Assembly: GCA_002490775.1 (NCBI GenBank)
Contig: DKUR01000025.1
Span: 1-11,561, forward strand
Source: Lachnospiraceae bacterium UBA7199
GTDB taxonomy: Bacteria > Bacillota > Clostridia > Lachnospirales > Lachnospiraceae
DNA: 11,561 nucleotides
Direction: 5' to 3'
Below are positions 1 to 5,755 of this stretch, piece by piece. Each line of letters starts with the position of its first letter. The first letter of the stretch is position 1. The notes below the pieces were generated by a model. It saw only the letters and a list, made by a program, of their open reading frames with translations. It did not search any database and was not told the origin of the DNA. Made by a program: the position numbers and the translations under genes.

Positions 1-187
1 CATTGAGATTCCGAGAAGTTATATATATTAAATCTTTATTTCCTTGTCTCTGGCTGATGCACAAGTAAATTTTTATTGATAAAATCTTAACATACTCTTT
101 TGGCAAAAACAAGTTACCTATAATGCATGTTCACAATAGCTCCTTCTTTATGCTTAAAAACAACGGATGCCAGCCAGCTTATTGTAA
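1..187. other. left-edge non-coding stretch
   Basis: No plausible coding frame with a ribosome site is visible here. The only notable item is the TATAAT-containing repeat unit at 106-130. The stretch lies beyond the terminator of the leftward transcript, so it is probably an intergenic spacer. Confidence 0.5.
106..130 (+). repeat. TATAAT-containing 25-bp repeat, copy 1
   Basis: This 25-base stretch matches 2712-2736 at 24 of 25 positions, in the same orientation. It contains a perfect TATAAT (119-124) followed by GCATGT. No convincing -35 box lies 16-18 bases upstream, so it is either an activator-dependent promoter or a duplicated regulatory remnant. Rightward transcription from here would run antisense into the truncated RhiA-like gene, which makes a normal promoter role at this copy doubtful. 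Confidence 0.6.
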
Positions 188-190
188 CAG

Positions 191-214
191 AAAAGCAGGT
201 TCCGAAGAACCTGC
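191..214 (-). terminator. Rho-independent terminator (UUCG loop)
   Basis: On the minus strand GCAGGTTC pairs perfectly with GAACCTGC (207-214 with 195-202) around a TTCG tetraloop, followed by TTTTCTGTT. It lies about 75 bases past the stop of the truncated RhiA-like ORF and should end the leftward transcript that includes the regulator. The 8-bp GC-rich stem and the UUCG loop make this the strongest terminator in the window. Confidence 0.85.
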
Positions 215-287
215 CATCCATAGTATAATTAATTATGCGGCTAACTAATAACACTTCTAAAAATCACACCGAACCTGGTGAATCTTA

Positions 288-491
288 TCAACTGGTTTTA
301 CCATTAAGTTTGGAAGTTTTGCTTTCCGAATCGGAATCAGGTTTCCAGTCAAATTTAGGCTTAGGACAATCATTCTTGTTGTACCATACAAGGCTAACCG
401 CATTTTCCGGCTGATCCGGTAAATTCTGAGACTCACATATATTGCCAAGAGAGTTTGAATTGTTGGTTACATTAAGTGAATACTTCTGCAT
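288..491 (-). CDS. truncated paralogue of the RhiA-like protein
   Basis: This is a 67-residue ORF starting MQKYSLNVTN. A GTG 15 bases further upstream (504-506) would give 72 residues, but that GTG overlaps the GGAGG ribosome site, so the ATG at 489-491 is the real start. Residues 1-49 align with the N-terminus of the full-length protein at 1123-1731: both have QKYSL-VTNNSN, GNIC, LPDQPEN and a final FDW. After FDW the similarity stops, and the ORF ends after a short lysine/serine-rich tail. The missing part is about three quarters of the family length. The ribosome site and downstream terminator are intact, so a short product may still be made, but a decayed duplicate is the simplest reading. 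It begins only 18 bases after the regulator's stop codon, so the two should be co-transcribed. Confidence 0.6.
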   Translation of the reverse strand: MQKYSLNVTNNSNSLGNICESQNLPDQPENAVSLVWYNKNDCPKPKFDWKPDSDSESKTSKLNGKTS

Positions 492-509
492 AAAAAATTC
501 CTCCACTTT

Positions 510-1052
510 TTAAAACCGCTCCATTAAAGTTTCATAATAAAATAATTTGTGTTTGCTTCCTTTTTTACTATAATGATCCACCAAATACTGCAGCGCATCC
601 AGATAAAGCATATCCAATTTCCCTTCTTTATCTATGATCCACTCATACCCTTCTTCTTCAAAAAGAGTCCCCTGATAAAGTGGAATCGCTGATTCTAATG
701 CTTTGATATTTTCCTTGTCACGTATACAGTGAGTAAAATCTGTCAGATCACTATGTACATTATCCAAATGAAGCTGAATAATATTCCGCCTGCACTCCAA
801 ATGGAAGGGAATTGGCATATTATGAATTTTATCCACCAGCTTATACAGGCTGTCTGCACTATGCTTTGGATCATGGTCACTCCAAAGAGCATCACATACA
901 ATAGTCTTTTTCACGGAGCGTCCTTCATAAGTCATAAGGAAGGCGATCAACTCCCTTGCTTTTTCTGAATTCATTAAACTGCCCATTTCCCTGTCCCCCA
1001 CTTTAATGGACAGTCTGCCAAAACAGTCTATTGTAATTTTTTCGTTTTTCAT
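510..1052 (-). CDS. SARP-type transcriptional regulator, shortened BTAD
   Basis: This is a 180-residue DNA-binding protein with the layout of Streptomyces antibiotic regulatory proteins, minus any receiver or ATPase domain. Residues 5-78 form an OmpR/PhoB-like winged helix: FGRLSIKVGD, then SEKARELIAFLMTYEGRSV, an ALWSD turn and a recognition-helix region ending in LVDKIHN. Residues about 100-180 match the start of a bacterial transcriptional activation domain: the ALESAIPLYQGTLFEEE stretch, then YEWIIDKEGKL and LDALQYLVDHYSKKG. A full BTAD runs about 60 residues further, so the C-terminal helices are missing. A GGAGA ribosome site precedes the ATG. The gene lies 70 bases downstream of the RhiA-like gene on the same strand, separated by a hairpin, so it is probably expressed by read-through. 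It is the natural candidate to act on the 11-bp repeats at 1819-1851. The family call is good; the target and the effect of the short C-terminus are inferred. Confidence 0.75.
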   Translation of the reverse strand: MKNEKITIDCFGRLSIKVGDREMGSLMNSEKARELIAFLMTYEGRSVKKTIVCDALWSDHDPKHSADSLYKLVDKIHNMPIPFHLECRRNIIQLHLDNVHSDLTDFTHCIRDKENIKALESAIPLYQGTLFEEEGYEWIIDKEGKLDMLYLDALQYLVDHYSKKGSKHKLFYYETLMERF

Positions 1053-1076
1053 CTATTTTGGTTCTCCATAGGCAAA

Positions 1077-1103
1077 TGCCCGGATAATGCTGCTATCCGG
1101 GCA
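1077..1103 (-). terminator. intercistronic hairpin (partial terminator or processing site)
   Basis: A perfect 10-bp stem, TGCCCGGATA with TATCCGGGCA, surrounds a 7-base loop. On the minus strand it is followed only by TTTGCC, so the U-tract is weak. It lies between the RhiA-like stop and the regulator's ribosome site and probably lowers, but does not abolish, expression of the regulator relative to the upstream gene. Confidence 0.6.
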
Positions 1104-1122
1104 CTTGTATAACCTGTGCAGC

Positions 1123-1731
1123 TTATCTTTTTACTTCCCAGGTGTTGTCATTCTTTAAGATTGCTTTCATGGCATAAACATCCGGTTCAAAAATAATTTC
1201 TGCTGTGTTGGTCAGGGATTCAATGTCCATAACTTCCCCTTTTTCATAGGTTCCAAATACTACCCAGTATTTGGGATGAGGTGTGAAGGCGAAATTATAG
1301 TTTGGCGTTGCAGTTACTGCAAATGTGCCGCTGCCGGACATACCAACACCAACGGAGGCCTCGCCATGAGGGACAGTCTGGTCTGTATAAATTCCAAGGG
1401 TTCCTGATTTTGTTGTTCTGCTGGTCTCTGTAAAGCGGTATGCTCCTGCTTCCTTTGTAAAGCCGATAGAATTCTTCGTGATATCAGAGGGCTCCGTATC
1501 AATTGTCTGGGACGCCTTAAAGGTAACTCCGGGAATCAGTTCGCCCTGACGGGACCATACGAAATTGTATTTGATGCTCCAGTCAAATTCTACTGTAGTC
1601 CCAGGATGAGCAGGCTCGCTGAACCATGCAAGGCTGACCATATTTTCAGGCTGATCCGGCAGCGTCTGGAACACACAAATGTTCCCGAAAAGGTTTGAGT
1701 TGTTAGTTACTCTAAGTGAATACTTCTGCAT
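1123..1731 (-). CDS. RhiA-like protein (function unknown)
   Basis: This is a 202-residue protein starting MQKYSLRVTN at 1729-1731, set by GGAGGAATTTTCTT just upstream. The longer reading to 1827 adds 32 residues that run through the ribosome site and promoter, and is rejected. It is rich in aromatic and small residues and has no signal peptide, lipobox or long hydrophobic segment. Recognisable blocks are VTNNSN (8-13), MVSLAWFSEPAHPGTT (31-46), VEFDWSIKYNFVWS (47-60), GVTFKASQ (68-75), a glycine-rich GVGMSGSGTF (128-137) and HPKYWVVFGTY (152-162). From memory this resembles proteins annotated RhiA, after the abundant quorum-regulated Rhizobium leguminosarum protein of unknown biochemical role. 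The family name is moderately secure and no activity can be claimed. It has its own promoter with 11-bp repeats, is followed by the SARP-type regulator, and has a truncated second copy downstream. Confidence 0.75.
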   Translation of the reverse strand: MQKYSLRVTNNSNLFGNICVFQTLPDQPENMVSLAWFSEPAHPGTTVEFDWSIKYNFVWSRQGELIPGVTFKASQTIDTEPSDITKNSIGFTKEAGAYRFTETSRTTKSGTLGIYTDQTVPHGEASVGVGMSGSGTFAVTATPNYNFAFTPHPKYWVVFGTYEKGEVMDIESLTNTAEIIFEPDVYAMKAILKNDNTWEVKR

Positions 1732-1805
1732 AAGAAAATTCCTCCATTCTTTTTTTATTTGTTTGTCATAACAGTATGCAATCCGGCCGAATGCAAGATT
1801 AACAT

Positions 1806-1851
1806 AGCATAAAGTTTTGGAATTCAATCGGAATTTGATTGTATTTCGTTA
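1806..1851 (-). promoter_or_regulatory. candidate SARP operator and promoter of the RhiA-like gene
   Basis: On the minus strand AAATTCC (1836-1830) and GAATTCC (1825-1819) are exactly 11 bp apart, with a weaker third unit about 11 bp further upstream (around 1841-1851). Seven bases separate the proximal heptamer from TATGCT (1811-1806), which fits a -10 box; TATGTT (1806-1801) is an alternative. No consensus -35 is needed if an activator binds here. Heptamers at 11-bp spacing about 8 bp from the -10 box are the known SARP arrangement, and a SARP-type gene lies in the same transcript. Confidence 0.5.
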
Positions 1852-1858
1852 TACCATT

Positions 1859-1877
1859 CGTTTTTCCAATAAAAACG
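1859..1877. terminator. weak AT-rich hairpin after the EEP gene
   Basis: CGTTTTT and AAAAACG form a perfect 7-bp stem around a 5-base loop, beginning two bases past the EEP stop codon. The stem is mostly A-T pairs and lacks a following U-tract on the minus strand, so termination would be inefficient. Confidence 0.3.
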
Positions 1878-1878
1878 T

Positions 1879-2604
1879 TTATTGAATTATATATCTTCCA
1901 AACAATGCACAATGATCGCTTCCATTTATCGAACTTATATCTGTTTCCGAATATTCCCATAGCAGAGGAAGTCCCTCATCATCTCCGTCCAGCACTTCTC
2001 CGCACAAATAATCCATTGCAGGGGAAGTTAATATATGATCATATCGATTGTTGATCAGCGATCGAAGAAGTGGATAGTTCGGCATTTCTTCCTGAAGCAG
2101 ATTAAAATCTCCGGCAAGAATTGTCAGTGTCTCCGGATGCTGATTTAAAAATTCAGCCAGTTTTTCAGCACAAACATAACGAATACCCGGCAGTCCAAAT
2201 GCATTGTGGAAGTTGATTAGGCGTATCTGTACCCCATTCTTTTCCACTTCAATGAAATAGGGGGAACGTATTACAGTGGAGCCACTATACTGCGCAGGAT
2301 CCCACACCGGAATATATCCTGCATTTTCACCCACCGTCCAATCACTTTTTGCTGCAAAAAGATAGCAGTCTCCCCGTCCACAGCTCTGCTCCCTGAATTT
2401 AAACACATTGTAGCCTAAAGGCTCCAATAAGGCACGGTACAGAGAATCCTTATTATCTTTTGCCGAGCTCTCCTGCAGAAGGATAAAGTCCACCTCCTGT
2501 CCTTCATTCTTGTTATCCTTAAGCCACCCCAGCACATGCTTAAGATAATCCTTTGTTTTTTCGTTTTCGCCACGGACATTCCATGACAATACTGATAATT
2601 CCAT
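1879..2604 (-). CDS. EEP-fold nuclease/phosphatase, CdtB/DNase I-like
   Basis: This is a 241-residue protein of the endonuclease/exonuclease/phosphatase superfamily, covering the whole domain. The metal and catalytic signatures are all present: SWNVRG with N9, ILLQES with E45, LINFHN with H133, AGDFN with D166 and N168, RYDHIL with H190, and GSDH (228-231). The IRSPYFIEV stretch (112-120), 13 residues before H133, fits the CdtB and DNase I layout better than the exonuclease III layout. The family cleaves phosphodiesters in DNA or RNA, or dephosphorylates lipids and sugars; sequence alone does not choose the substrate. There is no signal peptide or membrane segment, so the product should stay in the cytosol unless exported by an unusual route. 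No CdtA or CdtC partner is present. A GGAGGTAA ribosome site (2610-2617) fixes the start. It is transcribed toward the RhiA-like gene, 147 bases away. Confidence 0.85.
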   Translation of the reverse strand: MELSVLSWNVRGENEKTKDYLKHVLGWLKDNKNEGQEVDFILLQESSAKDNKDSLYRALLEPLGYNVFKFREQSCGRGDCYLFAAKSDWTVGENAGYIPVWDPAQYSGSTVIRSPYFIEVEKNGVQIRLINFHNAFGLPGIRYVCAEKLAEFLNQHPETLTILAGDFNLLQEEMPNYPLLRSLINNRYDHILTSPAMDYLCGEVLDGDDEGLPLLWEYSETDISSINGSDHCALFGRYIIQ

Positions 2605-2630
2605 ACAAATTACCTCCTTTTTTTTCTTGT

Positions 2631-2658
2631 ATCATAAAAAAGGATGCTGGAAATCAAA
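2631..2658 (-). promoter_or_regulatory. likely promoter of the EEP gene
   Basis: On the minus strand TATGAT (2636-2631) lies 16 bases downstream of TTTGAT (2658-2653), or 15 bases downstream of TTGATT. The leader to the ATG would be about 20-25 bases and contains the GGAGGTAA site. The -35 match is only fair. Confidence 0.4.
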
Positions 2659-2711
2659 CAGACCTGTGAAACCCTTTCTACTTAATAAAATTTTATCGCA
2701 ATCACCTGGGG

Positions 2712-2736
2712 AAAACAATTTACCTATAATGCATGT
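2712..2736 (+). repeat. TATAAT-containing 25-bp repeat, copy 2
   Basis: This differs from 106-130 at one base (T instead of G at 2719). Here TATAAT (2725-2730) points toward the rightward genes that begin at 2834, so this copy could be a functional promoter or an activator-dependent start. The matching TTATGCT further downstream in both copies, at slightly different spacing, suggests that the duplicated segment was originally longer than 25 bases. Confidence 0.6.
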
Positions 2737-2789
2737 GAATATTGATACTTATGCTATTTTTTTACATATATTTAATTTAATGCTTGTTT

Positions 2790-2795
2790 TATAAT
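2790..2795 (+). promoter_or_regulatory. possible -10 box for the metalloprotease operon
   Basis: A perfect TATAAT lies 38 bases before the ATG at 2834, in a very AT-rich stretch. No matching -35 is seen at 16-18 bases; TTTACA (2761-2766) is too far upstream. The TATAAT at 2725-2730 is the alternative start. Confidence 0.35.
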
Positions 2796-2833
2796 GTTAT
2801 TATCTATATGATTATGGTATAGGAGGATTATAC

Positions 2834-3061
2834 ATGATTAAGGAATATCTGAATTCACTGGAAAAGAATTATGGTTATACGGGAAATTGGCAGCCAAATT
2901 GTTCTCTTCAAGTAGGAAGCTGGGCTGATGTAGAACACGACTTTTTACTATGGCTCAAGGAACTTGTAGGAATACATTCTAAAAGCCGGGAAATTAATGA
3001 AAATCTTCACAGCATAATGGCAGGTTCTCTCGGAGAACTGAACTTAAAAAAAGAAAAATAG
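2834..3061 (+). CDS. unknown protein, probable N-terminal part of a frameshifted 248-residue protein
   Basis: This is a 75-codon ORF with a strong AGGAGGA ribosome site (2821-2827). The product is hydrophilic with no membrane segment: an N-terminal helix (IKEYLNSLEKNYGY), then a compact motif NWQPNCSLQVGSW (18-30), a predicted helix FLLWLKELVGI and a charged tail ending LKKEK. It is not recognised as a named family. The WxPN...L..G pattern resembles, from memory, the start of larger uncharacterised single-chain bacterial proteins, which suggests that this ORF is only the first third. The stop codon lies five bases before the ATG of the next ORF. The next ORF's frame is already open across this one's 3' end, with an A7 run (3046-3052) in the correct phase for a -1 shift. 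It could still be an independent small protein, but fusion with the downstream ORF seems more likely. Confidence 0.65.
   Translation: MIKEYLNSLEKNYGYTGNWQPNCSLQVGSWADVEHDFLLWLKELVGIHSKSREINENLHSIMAGSLGELNLKKEK
3046..3052 (+). other. candidate -1 frameshift site (A7)
   Basis: The run is phased as A AAA AAA followed by G in the upstream ORF, which is a textbook -1 slippery heptamer pattern. A slip re-reads one base and continues R-K-I-A-P-M into the 170-codon ORF, giving 248 residues in total. CCTATG (3064-3069) can pair with CATAGG (3096-3101) around an internal TGTCTATAGACA palindrome, giving a possible stimulatory structure 11 bases downstream. An ordinary indel in the A run would look the same. 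Confidence 0.45.
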
Positions 3062-3066
3062 CACCT

Positions 3067-3579
3067 ATGACTCTGTATCATAATGTGTCTATAGACATAG
3101 GCGGATCTTGTCAGCCTGTCAGTATAAAAGCCCAAAAAAAGGGAGGATTTTTTGCTGTTTTTCAAGATATCTATGCACAACGCGCTGATCCCATTTTGTT
3201 TAAAGAAAAATTAGAGAAATTGAATAAAGCATCCATTGCAGTCGTATCTGGAGTTATGATTGTAAAAAAAGGATTTCTTGTAGTATTTAACAAGAATTCA
3301 GCATCCATTGCCTTGTCTGGGGATTGTTCATTAGATACATTGATAAATCATCCGGCATTGCTGCATTCGAATCTTGATATATCCTACAATACCGATGGCG
3401 TTGTTATGTTTCAGGCTGAACCCGCCAGACCACTTATGCCATTTGTAACAATTCACATTGCCGAACATGCAAAACAAAACGGATTTGATGGTCATTCTTC
3501 TCTTTTGGAAGAGGGCTATGATATTACACCATTTTCTTATACAGATTTTTTTAGCCAAATTAAAGAGCAATTAACCTAA
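3067..3579 (+). CDS. unknown protein, probable C-terminal part of the same frameshifted product
   Basis: This 170-codon ORF shows alternating hydrophobic strands, consistent with a beta-rich fold. It includes VSIDIGGSCQPVSIKA (7-22), GGFFAVFQD (26-34), SIAVVSGVMIVKKGFLVVF (56-74) and ASIALSGD (79-86), then a short region ending in EEGYDITPFSYTDFF. It has no signal peptide or obvious membrane helix and no catalytic motif I recognise. No Shine-Dalgarno sequence precedes the ATG, which lies five bases after the upstream stop. Translation therefore depends on coupling or on a -1 frameshift from the upstream ORF. From memory the strand pattern resembles the central part of larger uncharacterised proteins whose N-terminus resembles the upstream ORF. 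It is followed after 28 bases by the metalloprotease-TPR gene on the same strand, so the products probably work together. Confidence 0.65.
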   Translation: MTLYHNVSIDIGGSCQPVSIKAQKKGGFFAVFQDIYAQRADPILFKEKLEKLNKASIAVVSGVMIVKKGFLVVFNKNSASIALSGDCSLDTLINHPALLHSNLDISYNTDGVVMFQAEPARPLMPFVTIHIAEHAKQNGFDGHSSLLEEGYDITPFSYTDFFSQIKEQLT

Positions 3580-3607
3580 AATCAATTATTTTGAATGAAT
3601 TTAATGT

Positions 3608-5740
3608 ATGAATAACGAAACTTTTGAATTAGAGCAAAAAATAAAAGCTTTGGGCCCCTACTTTGACGCAGGCATTCACTTTCTAAAGAAATTTTCTGAC
3701 CATGTGAAATTATCAGAAAATGATCAAATATTTGAGACATCTGCGCGTGTCGTTTATCCAAACATTGTATTATTAGATAATCCATATCCAATCATACAAT
3801 GTAATAAGCGTTCTTTTTTTAAACAAAAGCAAATAGAGATTTCTTATGGCATTTTTGCCATACTCGGTATGCTGGGAGTTTTTGAAGAAACAACAAAAAT
3901 GATTATTATGTATGGCCTGCCTTACGAAGAAACATGGAAAGGCTATAAGGAAAAACTAATATCCTGCACAAAGAATGCCTTACATTATCTTGAACAGACT
4001 TATAATTCCCCATCAGGAAGCATTGTCAGTATGCCTGAAATGACAATGCATCATGATATTTATTATGAAGCCCTTAGATTTATTGTAGGTCACGAATTAT
4101 CTCATTACCTTGATTCGTATATCAAATATGATTATCGGGAACTACAGCAGCACGTTATCAATGAAGTATGTTATGGCCTGCTTAAAAGTTTGCAAAGAAC
4201 ACGATATAAAAAATATGCAGACAAATTTATTAACGACTTAATCAATGATCCTAATGACTACGCCCTTAATTCCCAAAATATGGTGGAAGAAGTTTTGGCT
4301 GATTACGAAGGTTATGTATATTTGTGGTCTCTGCCCTCTGATCCATATAAAATAGTAAAACATAATACGGGAGTCAGTATTGCATTTATTGTATTAAGAC
4401 TTATGGAATATTTTGAAAACACGGTACAGAAAAAAGGAAAGCAAACCTTCTCAATCCCTGTTAAATGGAGGGAAATTTTCCTTATAAGTTTATTACATAA
4501 CAGACATTATGATAAATATGATTCTATTATGGAATATTTGAACGCCGAGTGGATGACATATCAAGTGTTGGACTCTCTATTTGAGCAGACTATTTCAGAA
4601 ATCAAATCAGAAAATTTACGAAATGAAAAAAAAGAATGTTCCGCGGGGCAAAACAAAGATTTTTCAGCAGAATTATCTACTTGCAATGTCCTGATTCAAA
4701 AACTGCAGAAAGCTTCCCCTTCAGAAGTAGAAGATCTTTTCACTAAAATTAATAATATATTTAATGAGAATTCATCCGATGACCAGTTTTATAGATCCTT
4801 CCCTGCAGCAGAACTAGCTGAGGCATTATGTAGGATCGGCTATGCTTTTTACGAAAATAATGTAAATGAAGCTGCATATATATGGTGGTTCCGTGCCGTT
4901 ACTTTTTTTGATGTTTCGGATGAGCCCGAAAGACTTCTGGAGGCAGATTGTTACTATTATTTAGGAAAAATTTGCTGTAGCGACGGTCAGTATGAGCAGG
5001 CCGCTTCATGGTATGGTCAGTCCTTATCTATAAGGCAAAATCACCCTCGTCTTTCCGCTCAGGATAATGCAGAATTAAACTTATCTTTTGCCGGTGCCCT
5101 TATTGATAGTGGGCAGTATGATTCAGCCTCGAAAACTTTACAGGAAATGCTTACTTACACAGAAGATACATATACTATCATGGAAATATACAGGAAAATG
5201 GGCATTATAAGTGAACAATGTAATGATAATGAAAGCGCTTTGAGCTGGTTTAAACAGGCGCTTTCGATAGCCGATTCCATGTTTGGACCGGAAAATTCGG
5301 ATTCTGCCACTTTTTATAACAGTATTGGAATCATTTATTATAACATGGAAAATTATGATGATTCAGAAAAGTATCTGACAAAATCCTATCATATAAAGAA
5401 GAAGATGCTTGCTCCAGATCACATTTCGCTCACAAATACCATGCACAGTCTGGGAATACTTGAAACAAGAAGACAACGCTATGATAAGGCAATTGAATGG
5501 TTTAAACAGGTATTGGATATACGGCTGCGCACATTGGGCAGCCATCATCCAAGAGTAGCTGATACCTACCAGGCTATGGGAATCGTATACTATTTTACTA
5601 AAGATTATAATACGGCCTTAAAGTACCATAAACGAGCATACACTATCTTAAAAAGTACACTTGGCATAGAACACGAAAATACCATAAAGGCAGATAAAAA
5701 TATTGATTTGTGCTTGGAGGAACTGGCAAAAGAGGAATAA
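3608..5740 (+). CDS. HEXXH metalloprotease-like domain fused to TPR repeats
   Basis: This 710-residue two-part protein has no signal peptide. The N-terminal half (about 1-330) contains FIVGHELSHYLDS with H162, E163 and H166 forming an HEXXH zinc site. EEVLADYEG follows, where E228 in an EXXAD arrangement is the likely third ligand. This is a gluzincin-type signature as in M48 and Lit-like peptidases, but the surrounding sequence is not one I can assign. A polar linker (about 330-395) leads to roughly seven TPRs (about 401-705), the later ones with 42-residue spacing as in kinesin-light-chain/TPR_12 arrays; clear units start near 446, 487, 526, 568, 610 and 652. The TPR part probably senses or holds a partner that controls the protease. 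The ATG at 3608 has no good Shine-Dalgarno and an in-frame stop lies just upstream, so expression may be low or coupled to the preceding ORF. The protease assignment is by motif only. Confidence 0.8.
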   Translation: MNNETFELEQKIKALGPYFDAGIHFLKKFSDHVKLSENDQIFETSARVVYPNIVLLDNPYPIIQCNKRSFFKQKQIEISYGIFAILGMLGVFEETTKMIIMYGLPYEETWKGYKEKLISCTKNALHYLEQTYNSPSGSIVSMPEMTMHHDIYYEALRFIVGHELSHYLDSYIKYDYRELQQHVINEVCYGLLKSLQRTRYKKYADKFINDLINDPNDYALNSQNMVEEVLADYEGYVYLWSLPSDPYKIVKHNTGVSIAFIVLRLMEYFENTVQKKGKQTFSIPVKWREIFLISLLHNRHYDKYDSIMEYLNAEWMTYQVLDSLFEQTISEIKSENLRNEKKECSAGQNKDFSAELSTCNVLIQKLQKASPSEVEDLFTKINNIFNENSSDDQFYRSFPAAELAEALCRIGYAFYENNVNEAAYIWWFRAVTFFDVSDEPERLLEADCYYYLGKICCSDGQYEQAASWYGQSLSIRQNHPRLSAQDNAELNLSFAGALIDSGQYDSASKTLQEMLTYTEDTYTIMEIYRKMGIISEQCNDNESALSWFKQALSIADSMFGPENSDSATFYNSIGIIYYNMENYDDSEKYLTKSYHIKKKMLAPDHISLTNTMHSLGILETRRQRYDKAIEWFKQVLDIRLRTLGSHHPRVADTYQAMGIVYYFTKDYNTALKYHKRAYTILKSTLGIEHENTIKADKNIDLCLEELAKEE

Positions 5741-5755
5741 AATTTTCACACTGCA

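Noticed and set aside
257..448. Alternative minus-strand frame over the truncated RhiA-like gene
   Set aside because: It shares no similarity with the RhiA-like C-terminus, so it is neither a frameshifted continuation nor a credible gene.
492..506. GTG start five codons upstream for the truncated RhiA-like ORF
   Set aside because: The GTG overlaps the GGAGG ribosome site that serves the ATG at 489-491.
1732..1827. 32-residue N-terminal extension of the RhiA-like protein
   Set aside because: It would be translated through the GGAGG ribosome site and promoter region; the duplicated copy shares only the part from MQKYSL onward.
3608..4600. ImmA/IrrE (DUF955) protease assignment
   Set aside because: HELSH and EXXAD are present, but the spacing, the length before the HEXXH and the TPR fusion do not fit the short ImmA/IrrE domain, and no XRE-type regulator is nearby.
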